Part shown: piece by piece, positions 26,386 through 35,297 of the stretch
Position numbering within the stretch: the first letter of the stretch is position 1
Layout of the letters: the number at the start of each line of letters is the position of its first letter
NCBI GenBank assembly: GCA_020161435.1
Contig: JAIUNV010000003.1
Coordinates: forward strand, 638,567 to 702,566
Source: Bacteroidota bacterium
Lineage (GTDB): Bacteria; Bacteroidota; Bacteroidia; Chitinophagales; Chitinophagaceae
Direction: 5' to 3'
DNA: 64,000 nucleotides
Notes under the pieces: generated by a model
Database searches by the model: none
What the model was told of the DNA's origin: nothing
What the model saw: the letters and a program-made list of their open reading frames with translations, nothing else
Position numbers and translations under genes: made by a program

Positions 26386-27133
26386 AAACCAGCTCAAATT
26401 TGTCATCATTGAAGACATTCCCGATGTAGCAACACGCCTGCAATATGAAATGAAAAGATTTGCAGGTTGGAATTATATCGGTAATGCCAAAAGTGTACGC
26501 GAAGCCAAATGGCTGATAGAGCAACAACAACCGCATTTGCTTTTTTGCGATTGGGATTTGATAGGTGGGTCTGGTTTTGAAGTGCTGAAATATGTGCAAA
26601 CCATCAGTAACTATCAACCATTTGTTGTGTTCAATACAGGGTTTCAGTCCGATCATCCGGAGATAGCTGAAGAACTCATCAACACCTATCGGCCCGATGT
26701 ATTTATCAATAAACCCTATTGGAAAAAATTGCAGGAACAGTTGCCCGACATTGTAGTAGCTGCACAGCAGAAAATTGTCCGCAAAGAATCAGTAATCAGC
26801 GATTGCTGGATATCGAGTGCCGAAGGAAAACAGCTGAAAGTGGCTGCGCAAAATATCATTTGCATTGTGCAGGCAGTTGACCATCCCCGACAAAAAATCA
26901 TTCATACTACCCAGCATAAAAACGGAATTCCATGCTTACTTACCTGGCAAGAAGCAACCAGTTTATTGCAAGCCCATCAAATAGATTTTTTTGTGGTAAA
27001 CAAACGTCAGGCTATTGTTTGCAAAACACATATCTCCGGCACCGACAGGCAATACGTTCACCTCACCGGGCTTCCGTTTAAAGTAGAAATAGTAAAAGAA
27101 TTACAGAAAGAGTTTATGCAGTGGCTAAAGTAA
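26375..27133 (+). CDS. LytTR-family response regulator
   Basis: 252 residues from the ATG at 26375. The frame is open from 26315, but that part lies inside the kinase gene and the receiver starts right after MHSENQLKFVIIEDIP. The receiver domain has E/D at 13-14 and phospho-acceptor D59 in LLFCDWDLIGGSGFEVL. The C-terminal LytTR DNA-binding domain spans about 145-250. It overlaps the upstream kinase gene by 11 bp, which indicates coupled translation and a cognate pair. Confidence 0.9.
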   Translation: MHSENQLKFVIIEDIPDVATRLQYEMKRFAGWNYIGNAKSVREAKWLIEQQQPHLLFCDWDLIGGSGFEVLKYVQTISNYQPFVVFNTGFQSDHPEIAEELINTYRPDVFINKPYWKKLQEQLPDIVVAAQQKIVRKESVISDCWISSAEGKQLKVAAQNIICIVQAVDHPRQKIIHTTQHKNGIPCLLTWQEATSLLQAHQIDFFVVNKRQAIVCKTHISGTDRQYVHLTGLPFKVEIVKELQKEFMQWLK

Positions 27134-27187
27134 TCAGCAAAGGCACAAAATGGATATTATGCCTTTGCAATACTTCATGATAAATCA

Positions 27188-29218
27188 TCATTCCTCACCC
27201 GGCCATACCGATACCAGCTGGCCCGATGGACGGCGAACAATGACCACCGATTGTGGCTGGCCGTGGTCTTTCACTTCTACATATACCTGCTTACCCGGCA
27301 TAGTGGTTGGAATGGTCACCGGCGTAGCATGCATCGCTTCGGCCAATGTACCACCTACCTGCACGGTGTAGCCAGTACAGCGGTGCTGCGGCAAGCCGAT
27401 GCTTCCAAATAATTGCACTGTGAGCATACCTTTTTTCCAGCGGTGTACCTGTTGTACTTCCAGTGGTGAAGACAGCTCCCGCAGCACTTTCATCGATGGC
27501 TTGGGTTGGCCATACATATCGTACACGCCATGTATGCGGCGGCGATATTTCGGCTCGTCTGTAGTACCGGGATAATGGGTGCGATAATCCGTCAAATCAA
27601 AATAAATAGCCGCTTCTATATAGGGCTTGCTTTCGTATACTGCCATGTGGTAAATGAGGTCAGTGATGCGACGAGGGTCGCCACCTTTGAAGTTGGGTTC
27701 GCACAAACCAAACTCCGAAATCATCATCACTTTATCGGGATAGCTGGCATGCACACTATCGAGATAATTACCCAGTGAACCTGTGGGAATGCTCCACCAA
27801 CTTCCTGCATATTCATTCATTAAAATGGCATCGCCGAGTGCTGCGGCGTCTGGCACAAATGCAGGGTGGTTATAAAAAGAATGCGCCACCGTATTGCTCA
27901 CATAATTAATCATGCGGCTACTGTCGAGGCTGCGGGCAGTAGCCACCAATCCGGCAATCATTTGTTGCATCGCCGGCAATCGTCCCTGCAGTTCATTGCC
28001 CATGCCCCAGCTTACAATGGAAGGATGATTGTAGTGCTGCGCTATCATGGTTTGCACCTGCGCTGTAGCAATACGGCGAATGGTATCGTTGGCGGGTGTT
28101 TCGCCACCCCACAGCGGTACTTCTTCCTGCACCAAAATGCCATTGCGGTTGCAGAAGTCATAAAACACATCATCTTGCTGAAAATGCACTCTTGTAAATA
28201 TGGCATTCACATCTTTCATGAGCTGTGCATGGCGAATGATTTCTGCTGCAGGCTCTGCAAAACCATACTGCGGATTGGAACCTGCCGTCCATTCTACACC
28301 CATCAGCTTCACGGCTTCTCCGTTCAGCCAAATTTTACCATTGTGCAATCGAAAGTTGCGAAAGCCGATATCCGCATGTTGCTTGTCAACAGCCTTCTTG
28401 CCATCCAGTACGGTTACCTCTAGGCGGTACAAATTCGGGAAGTCGAAATGCCAGGGTTGCACTTTGGGTAATGTAATTTGCAAATGTGCAATGGCCTGCT
28501 GCCATAGAGGCATTTGCGTTTGCTCGTATACGATAGTTCCCTTTTCATTGACTTCGCGTAAACGGATAACCAATTGATATGGCTTCTTCATAGCACCGGG
28601 CTGTGATACCTGCACCCGAAGTGTACCGGCACTATCGGCTTCGTGCAGTACTGGCGTAGCTTTGAGCGTAGTGAGGGCCGGCGTTTCGCTAATCAGCAAT
28701 GCTACCGGACGAATCAGTCCACCATCATTGGGCCAGTCGAACGAATTGCTGAATGGTACTTTGTTGGCACTATACGCATTGTTACAGGCTACCGTAATCC
28801 GGTTCTCTTTGCCTGCTTGTACATAATAGGAAATCGGCACAAAAAACTTATTGAATCCATCCCCTGAATGCCGGGCTACTTCTTGTCCGTTTACATACAC
28901 AATGGCTGTATGATTGACGGCACCAAACTGGAGTGTTAGTTGCTTGTTTTTCCACGCAGCAGGTACCATCAAGGTGTGCTGATACCATGCCCAGCCATAA
29001 TGATGCTGCCATTGTTCATCTACATTCCAGGTATGTGGCAAACTCACATTTTTTCCTGCAGGTAATGTCTTTGTAAACCATTGCTGCTGCTGGCCTACTG
29101 TCGCTGTATCTGGTTGAAAAGACCACGCATTGTTCAACCAAATGGTATCTCGTTGTGCTTGAACGTTCACCAACAAGCATAGCATGCCACACAATAAAAT
29201 CAGGTGTTTTTTTTTCAT
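27188..29218 (-). CDS. GH2 family beta-galactosidase/beta-glycosidase
   Basis: 676 residues with a signal peptide (1-22). Sugar-binding jelly-roll domain (about 25-180, LPHTWNVDE...YGWAWYQH), immunoglobulin-like domain (about 183-285), then a TIM barrel with acid/base E409 in IVSWGMGNEL and nucleophile E502 in MMISEFG. GH2 enzymes remove beta-linked galactose, glucuronic acid or mannose; the exact specificity cannot be read. It is the last gene of the sialoglycan locus. A 280-bp gap with strong hairpins separates it from the GH20 gene before it, so it may have its own promoter. Confidence 0.92.
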   Translation of the reverse strand: MKKKHLILLCGMLCLLVNVQAQRDTIWLNNAWSFQPDTATVGQQQQWFTKTLPAGKNVSLPHTWNVDEQWQHHYGWAWYQHTLMVPAAWKNKQLTLQFGAVNHTAIVYVNGQEVARHSGDGFNKFFVPISYYVQAGKENRITVACNNAYSANKVPFSNSFDWPNDGGLIRPVALLISETPALTTLKATPVLHEADSAGTLRVQVSQPGAMKKPYQLVIRLREVNEKGTIVYEQTQMPLWQQAIAHLQITLPKVQPWHFDFPNLYRLEVTVLDGKKAVDKQHADIGFRNFRLHNGKIWLNGEAVKLMGVEWTAGSNPQYGFAEPAAEIIRHAQLMKDVNAIFTRVHFQQDDVFYDFCNRNGILVQEEVPLWGGETPANDTIRRIATAQVQTMIAQHYNHPSIVSWGMGNELQGRLPAMQQMIAGLVATARSLDSSRMINYVSNTVAHSFYNHPAFVPDAAALGDAILMNEYAGSWWSIPTGSLGNYLDSVHASYPDKVMMISEFGLCEPNFKGGDPRRITDLIYHMAVYESKPYIEAAIYFDLTDYRTHYPGTTDEPKYRRRIHGVYDMYGQPKPSMKVLRELSSPLEVQQVHRWKKGMLTVQLFGSIGLPQHRCTGYTVQVGGTLAEAMHATPVTIPTTMPGKQVYVEVKDHGQPQSVVIVRRPSGQLVSVWPGEE

Positions 29219-29497
29219 TGCAATGTCTTATTTAACTCAAACTCTAAAGAGCCATTCAAAGTATTTCCCGATTGATAATTAGTTAATCGATGCTCATGCA
29301 GCCTTGTTACTTTCTTTTTCTTGAAAAAAAGAAAGTAACCAAAGAATCCCGATGGCTATCGGGATCAAGGCAAACCCGACGCCTCCGGCCTCCCGATAGC
29401 TATCGGGATTGCCTTGCCAGCGCCCCCCTCTGTGCAGCTGAATAATTAAGCCTAATAGCTTTTTCAACTTTTGATTGCCTTACTTATAATTGAATAA
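29219..29497. repeat. intergenic composite inverted-repeat element (29306-29416)
   Basis: Three nested structures. A 14-bp stem GTTACTTTCTTTTT (29306-29319) pairs with 29326-29339. ATCCCGAT/ATCGGGAT (29346-29365) forms the second. CAAGGCAA (29366-29373) and TTGCCTTG (29409-29416) enclose the perfect palindrome TCCCGATAGCTATCGGGA (29391-29408). It lies between two PUL genes and is likely a dispersed repeat. It could also stop or stabilise the long upstream transcript. Confidence 0.75.
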
Positions 29498-31798
29498 TTA
29501 CTCCACAATAATTTCATCAGCAAACAACCAGCCGGGTTTACCCTCGCCGGAATGCCCCTTAGGACAAGCATCAATCACTTTGGCCGTCACCCGTATATAA
29601 CGTGCTTGTACTGCTGCAGCCTTCACTGTAAAGTCTTTAATGATCGATGCTTTCTCATTACTACTCACTGTATTGTTGACTGTACCAAGGCTGCTAAATT
29701 TTTGACCATCTGCAGAATATTCAATCGTTACTGATTGCGGTAAGAAAATCCAATCGTTATACCGCTGCAGGCAACCCAATGTAACCTGCTGAATGGTTTT
29801 ACTGGTGCCCAAATCAACGGTCGCCACCAAATCTTTGCCACTGAAACCATGCCAAAACTTACCCACAGCATGCATACCACGAATGCCATCGGTGAGTGAG
29901 TTTTGTCCATCGGCCTGATAGTAGCGGCTTACAGGATGTACATACTGCACCGCACTACCTACAGCTTTGTGCAACACAAAGTTTTGCGATGCTGCTTTCA
30001 CGCCCATCACTTCTCCTTGTATTACTGTTACAGCTTTCACTACTGCAGATTGCTGCAGTGTAAAAGGCGCCGTGTAGCGCTGGCTGGTTACATCGGGTTC
30101 GCTGCCATCAATGCTGTAATAAATGGTACCATTCATGGCTTCGGTAGACAATTGTACCTGTACCTGGCCATTGGCCGATACGGGCTTAATGTTTACAGTA
30201 AAATTGCCCTTGCTATAATGCAAACCCTTTTGCTCAAAAGCACGAAAATGCGGCTGCAGGCGTTGGTTGAAGCCTTGCCAATCGCGGGTTTCTTTGGGGC
30301 TCCACACTACTTCGGCCAATGCCAGCATGCGGGGTAAAATCATATACTCCACATGCTCGGCAGTGGTCACATATTCTGTCCACAGGTTGGCCTGTGCACC
30401 CAATACATAACGGGCTTTATCAGCAGGCAACTCTGCCGGAATGGGCTCGTAGCTGTACACTTTTTGCAACGTGTTCATGCCTCCAATGGCACGGGGTTCA
30501 CCTTCGGGCCCTGCCTGGTAATGATCGAAATAGCAAGGCGAGCCAGGCGTCATTACCACATCGTGGTTCATCTTCGCCGCTTCAATGCCACCGGCTTCAC
30601 CTCTCCAGCTCATTACAGTAGCTTCGGGGGCTAGTCCGCCTTCAAGTATTTCATCCCAGCCAATCATTTTGCGGCCCTTGCTCACTACAAATTTTTCGAT
30701 GCGCTGAATGAAATAGCTCTGCAGTTCTTCTTCGGTTTTCAATCCTTGCTGCTGCATGCGTTGTTGGCAACGGGCACATTTTTTCCATGGGCCTTTGTCT
30801 ACTTCATCGCCACCAATGTGGATATAGGTAGATGGAAAAATAGCCATGGTTTCAGTAAGTACATCTTGCAAAAACGTAAATACAGCATCGTTACCTGCAC
30901 AGTAGTTGGAAGACATGTTGCTGTAATCGCCACCAGTAAGTGGCAGTTGTGGTTGCTGTGTACAACTCAGCTCGGGGTAAGCAGCAATGGCCGACGCTAC
31001 GTGGCCGGGCATTTCTATTTCGGGCACAATAGTCACGTTGCGCTGACGGGCATAGGCTACTATTTCTTTAAGCTGTGCCTGCGTGTAATAGCCGCCGTAG
31101 CTGGGCGTTTCTCCGGGCTTGGCTTGTGGTCTGCTGCCCCACACTTTATCGTTTTGATCTACCCGCCACGCACCTACACTGGTGAGCTTAGGATACTTTT
31201 TTATTTCGATTCGCCAGCCCTGATCGTCTACCAGATGCCAGTGAAACGTATTCATTTTATACGCAGCCATCAAATCAATGTATTGCTTTATTACTTCGGG
31301 GCCGAAGAAATGACGACTCACATCGAGGTGCATGCCCCGCCAGCCAAAGCGTGGCGCATCCTGCACCCGCATACAGGGTACTTGCAGCAAAGCATTGGTG
31401 CGAATGGCAGGCAATGTTTGCAGCACCGATTGCATACCATAAAAAATACCGCCATAGCTTTTTGCCTTGATAGTAATGAGATTGGCTGATACATCCAGTG
31501 TATAGCTTTCATCTTTAGGTTGCACAGGTGTAGCCAGCTGCAACACAATACGGCGGGCTGCATTAGGCTGTGCCGACAAACGGATGCCTGAAATATCGGC
31601 AATAGCTGCCCTGAACCAATCGGCTGCAGGTTTCAGCAATGCAGGCTCGTTGTATTGCAACGATACCGTTTCATTGATCAGAAAATATCCCGACAATACT
31701 TCCAGCTTGGCTGGTTGTGGAATAATAGATACCTGCTGCGCCTGCAGCTTGCCCAGCAGCAGCATGGCTGCCAGCAATACGCCAATCATTCTTTTCAT
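29498..31798 (-). CDS. GH20 beta-N-acetylhexosaminidase with F5/8-type C-terminal domain
   Basis: 766 residues, signal peptide 1-20. It has an N-terminal GH20b domain, then a catalytic barrel with FHWHLVDDQGWR and the D331-E332 pair in IHIGGDEVDKG. In GH20, Glu is the general acid and Asp orients the substrate acetamido group. A CHB_HEX-type domain follows (TIYYSIDGSEPD, about 550-610), and the C-terminus (about 625-766) is an F5/8 type C carbohydrate-binding domain. It releases terminal GlcNAc or GalNAc after galactose has been removed. It lies 15 bp after the GH29 gene in the sialoglycan locus. Periplasmic or surface. Confidence 0.95.
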   Translation of the reverse strand: MKRMIGVLLAAMLLLGKLQAQQVSIIPQPAKLEVLSGYFLINETVSLQYNEPALLKPAADWFRAAIADISGIRLSAQPNAARRIVLQLATPVQPKDESYTLDVSANLITIKAKSYGGIFYGMQSVLQTLPAIRTNALLQVPCMRVQDAPRFGWRGMHLDVSRHFFGPEVIKQYIDLMAAYKMNTFHWHLVDDQGWRIEIKKYPKLTSVGAWRVDQNDKVWGSRPQAKPGETPSYGGYYTQAQLKEIVAYARQRNVTIVPEIEMPGHVASAIAAYPELSCTQQPQLPLTGGDYSNMSSNYCAGNDAVFTFLQDVLTETMAIFPSTYIHIGGDEVDKGPWKKCARCQQRMQQQGLKTEEELQSYFIQRIEKFVVSKGRKMIGWDEILEGGLAPEATVMSWRGEAGGIEAAKMNHDVVMTPGSPCYFDHYQAGPEGEPRAIGGMNTLQKVYSYEPIPAELPADKARYVLGAQANLWTEYVTTAEHVEYMILPRMLALAEVVWSPKETRDWQGFNQRLQPHFRAFEQKGLHYSKGNFTVNIKPVSANGQVQVQLSTEAMNGTIYYSIDGSEPDVTSQRYTAPFTLQQSAVVKAVTVIQGEVMGVKAASQNFVLHKAVGSAVQYVHPVSRYYQADGQNSLTDGIRGMHAVGKFWHGFSGKDLVATVDLGTSKTIQQVTLGCLQRYNDWIFLPQSVTIEYSADGQKFSSLGTVNNTVSSNEKASIIKDFTVKAAAVQARYIRVTAKVIDACPKGHSGEGKPGWLFADEIIVE

Positions 31799-31813
31799 TG
31801 CTTCACGTGTATT

Positions 31814-33322
31814 TTAATCGTTGATATGTTGGGGTTGTTTGTCGTCGTAATAAATGCCCATTTCTGCCAGCACAGGATTGGCTCTGGTACCGGTAATGCG
31901 CAACCGCATGGCAGAGGTACTAACAGCAGGAAAACGCAACAGCCGCTTATAGCCAATAGTAGTGCCTGTTGCAGCCGTCTTCCATCCGTCATGATCCAGG
32001 TATTCCAACACAAAGTTTTCTACTCTTTGGCCTTTGCGAATATCCTCCTGCAACAACAGCACATTCATGTCTTGTAGGCCCCGCCATCTCCATTCCATTT
32101 GCATGGGTTGCTGTTGGTCGAAAGTATAAGCAGTGCTATCATTCTTGTCTAAAAGTAAATTCGAATAGAGTAACGTACTTTGGGCTGATGATAGCAAATT
32201 TCGTCGGAAAATATCGTTGCGACGTTGGTGCCATTGCTGCAATGCTTTTACATCCTGTTCGTGAATAAGCCCACGTTTATCGGGCGGAATATTGAGCAGC
32301 AGTACGCCGTTTCTACCCACCGAATGGAAATAAATATCCAGCAATTGCTCCGGCGTTTTTACCAGGCTGTCTTCGCTGGCATGATAAAACCAACCCGGCC
32401 GGATAGATACATCGGTTTCGGCCGGATACCACACTAATGCTTTTGCCTTGCTGATTTTTTCGCGGCTGCCCAAATTGTCGCCCATCATATCGCCAGCTGG
32501 TTTAAAGGCCAGGTCTTGCTGCGAATTGGCTGCCACTGCTGCGGGGTCCAGATGATTGGCCGGCACCACACTCCATTCTGTAGTGCGTCCGTGGCCTGTT
32601 TCGGTACCTACCCAGCGTACATCAGGCCCCATAATGGCGATGGTGGCCTGCGGTTGCAACTTCCGAATCACTTTGTACCAGCGGTCGAAATCATACACTT
32701 GCTTTTTGCCATTGGGCCCTTCGCCATTGGCGCCATCAAACCATACTTCATCTATCTGTCCGTACTGAGTAAGCAGCTCTGTGAGTTGCTGTACAAAAAA
32801 TGTATTGTACGCCTCCGTACCATAGCTCGGCTCGTGCATGTCCCAGGGCGAGAGATACACACCAAAACCGATACCGGCTTCGCGGCAGGCTTCAGCTACT
32901 TCTTTCACCACATCACCCTTGCCGTTTTTCCATGGGCTGGAGGCTACGGAATGTTTTGTGGATGTAGTTGGCCACAAGCAAAAACCATCGTGGTGCTTGG
33001 CGGTAATAATCACTTGTTTGATACCAGCTGCTTTCACGGTATTCACCCATTGCCGGGCATCGAGTTGAGAAGGATTGAACAACTGCGGATTTTCTTTTCC
33101 ATCGCCCCACTCCCGGTTAGTAAATGTGTTGATACCAAAATGAAAAAATGCGGTGAGCTCTAATTGCTGCCAGCGTAGTTGCCGTGGCGTTGGAGTAACC
33201 TGCACAGCTTTGTGCAGTATTTGTGGCAGGCTGTCGGTGGGTGCAATCCATACCATGTTTTGCTGCTGTGCAGCAGCCTGCAAACAGGTGCTGGCAAGAA
33301 GTAAAGAGAGCAATCGTTTCAT
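31814..33322 (-). CDS. GH29 alpha-L-fucosidase
   Basis: About 502 residues from the ATG at 33322; the frame opens at 33370, but only this start gives a signal peptide (MKRLLSLLLASTCLQAAAQ). The GH29 barrel has FHFGINTFTNREWGDG near the N-terminus, KHHDGFCLWPT, and the nucleophile D196 in IDEVWFDGANG. A C-terminal beta domain follows. It removes alpha-linked fucose from glycan ends and is expected to act with GH35/GH2 and GH20. It is 22 bp after the GH35 gene. Confidence 0.95.
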   Translation of the reverse strand: MKRLLSLLLASTCLQAAAQQQNMVWIAPTDSLPQILHKAVQVTPTPRQLRWQQLELTAFFHFGINTFTNREWGDGKENPQLFNPSQLDARQWVNTVKAAGIKQVIITAKHHDGFCLWPTTSTKHSVASSPWKNGKGDVVKEVAEACREAGIGFGVYLSPWDMHEPSYGTEAYNTFFVQQLTELLTQYGQIDEVWFDGANGEGPNGKKQVYDFDRWYKVIRKLQPQATIAIMGPDVRWVGTETGHGRTTEWSVVPANHLDPAAVAANSQQDLAFKPAGDMMGDNLGSREKISKAKALVWYPAETDVSIRPGWFYHASEDSLVKTPEQLLDIYFHSVGRNGVLLLNIPPDKRGLIHEQDVKALQQWHQRRNDIFRRNLLSSAQSTLLYSNLLLDKNDSTAYTFDQQQPMQMEWRWRGLQDMNVLLLQEDIRKGQRVENFVLEYLDHDGWKTAATGTTIGYKRLLRFPAVSTSAMRLRITGTRANPVLAEMGIYYDDKQPQHIND

Positions 33323-33344
33323 GTGGATGGTTGTGTAGGTGTTT

Positions 33345-35165
33345 TTATAACATAGAGGTAAAACCGGCAATAGCAGCGGCGGTAGATTGGTGCAGGTCCA
33401 TCACCACAATCTTGTTTTGTCCTTTCTTCAACCAGGTAGCGGGGCAATACAAGCGGTATTGCGGACCAAGGTTCCAATAACGGCCCAGCAAGCGGCCGTT
33501 CACAAATACCACGCCTTTGCTGTAGCCGCTCAAATCGAGGTAAGTATCGCCGGTTTCGGTCAATGAAAATTCACCCGTGAAAAAACGGAAATCCCCATTT
33601 TGCTTGCTGGCACTTACTGCTTTCGGGAAAGGTTGTTGCATGAATGCCTCATCCACGGGCAGCAATTGTGTTTGCCAGTTCATCAGCGTCATGCCGTTGA
33701 GCGTTACACGGTCAGTGATGCCCTTGCGGTCAATCATGAACTGCGCAAAATTGATATGGCCCATGCCTTCTACAACAATGGTGAGTTCAGGTGTAGTGCT
33801 GTTGGTTTTGGGCAGTTGCACTTCCCAATTACCACCATCACGATACACGGTATCTATAAATTCTCCGTCGAGGTACACCAATGCATAATCGTGTGGCTCC
33901 CAAATTTTGAGGCGGCCACTTTTATGTCCAATCAGTTTGGTGCGGTACACAATGAAGCCCTGATTTTGGCCGTAATATTCCATGGGCTGTGGCTGTGCCG
34001 ACGCATGCACTTTGGGTGCATAATCAAACAGGCTGTGGGCAGGCTGCATGCTGAAAGTCGGAATGCTGATATGCTTCACGGGAGCAGGTATGGGCGGAGC
34101 GGGCTTTCCGGTGTACTGTTCAATCAGCCGACGTAGCATGTGGTACTTCGGCGTGGCATTGCCCGACTCATCAATGGGTGCATCATAATCATAACTGGTG
34201 AGGTCGGGTTGGTACTGCGTAGGACTGAAAGCATTGGCACCAGCAGTATAGCCAAAGTTGGTGCCGCCATGTATCACATAAAAATTGAACGACTTTTTAT
34301 TCGCCAGCAAAAAACTCACTTCGTTTTTCAAAGCAATGGTATCGGGTCGTGCCCATTTTTCACCCCAGTGGGTGAGCCAGCCAGGATAGGTTTCGCTGCT
34401 GAAAGAAGGTACATTGGGATTTTGGCGGGTAGCTTGTGCAAAAGCTGCTGAATCGCTACCGCTGTCCAATCCAATGGCAGCATCAATCAAACTACCTGCT
34501 TCGAGCATGTAAGGGGTTGGACCATCGGCTGTATAAAAAGGTACATCAATACCTGACTTGCGCCACATGCTGGCAAGGGTTTGCATATAGGTACGATCGT
34601 TGCCGTAAGAACCATATTCGTTTTCTACCTGCCACATCAAAATAGGGCCGCCTTTGCTGATTTGCAAATGCCGCACATGAGCAGCCAGAGCCGTTACATA
34701 GCGCTGCACCGCTGCCATGTAGCGGGTATCCATACATCGGATTTTGATATCAGGAATTTGCAACAGGTAAGTGGGCAATCCACCAAAATCCCATTCGGCA
34801 CATACATAAGGCCCCGGGCGAAACAGCACCCACATACCTTCTGCAGCACACAGCTGCACAAATTCAGCCATGTTACGGTTTTCGGTATTGAAATCAAACT
34901 TGCCCTTGCTTACTTCATGATAGTTCCAAAAGATATAAGCGGCCACAGTATTGCAGCCCATGGCTTTAATCATTTGAATGCGATGACGCCAGTAGGCCTT
35001 AGGCACCCGTGCAGGATGCATTTCACCACTAATGATCTGGAATGGCTTTCCATCCAGCATAAATTCCTGTCCTTTAAAAGCAAAGCTGTGTTTGGCAGCA
35101 GGTTGTTGTGCCCAACCATTCAGCTGACAAAAAACTAATGCAATAGCTAGCAACCATTTATTCAT
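33345..35165 (-). CDS. GH35 beta-galactosidase
   Basis: About 606 residues. The ATG at 35165 (MNKWLLAIALVFCQLNGWAQ) gives a standard signal peptide; 35174 is an alternative start. The barrel has ISGEMHPARVPKAYW, the acid/base Glu in WQVENEYGSYG and the nucleophile Glu in FSSETYPGWLTHWG. C-terminal beta domains end NGRLLGRYWNLGPQ. GH35 cleaves terminal beta-1,3/1,4 galactose. In this locus it would act on core galactose exposed after sialidase and fucosidase. Confidence 0.95.
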   Translation of the reverse strand: MNKWLLAIALVFCQLNGWAQQPAAKHSFAFKGQEFMLDGKPFQIISGEMHPARVPKAYWRHRIQMIKAMGCNTVAAYIFWNYHEVSKGKFDFNTENRNMAEFVQLCAAEGMWVLFRPGPYVCAEWDFGGLPTYLLQIPDIKIRCMDTRYMAAVQRYVTALAAHVRHLQISKGGPILMWQVENEYGSYGNDRTYMQTLASMWRKSGIDVPFYTADGPTPYMLEAGSLIDAAIGLDSGSDSAAFAQATRQNPNVPSFSSETYPGWLTHWGEKWARPDTIALKNEVSFLLANKKSFNFYVIHGGTNFGYTAGANAFSPTQYQPDLTSYDYDAPIDESGNATPKYHMLRRLIEQYTGKPAPPIPAPVKHISIPTFSMQPAHSLFDYAPKVHASAQPQPMEYYGQNQGFIVYRTKLIGHKSGRLKIWEPHDYALVYLDGEFIDTVYRDGGNWEVQLPKTNSTTPELTIVVEGMGHINFAQFMIDRKGITDRVTLNGMTLMNWQTQLLPVDEAFMQQPFPKAVSASKQNGDFRFFTGEFSLTETGDTYLDLSGYSKGVVFVNGRLLGRYWNLGPQYRLYCPATWLKKGQNKIVVMDLHQSTAAAIAGFTSML

Positions 35166-35297
35166 AACTATCATTTCGTTGGATAAACAAATTTCCTCTA
35201 TTCAAAAGACAATTCTTCACGATTCAGCGCAATACACGTAATAAATAAATTTATCAATAGCAGAAAGCCTATTACATGTATTTGAAAAAACTTCGTT

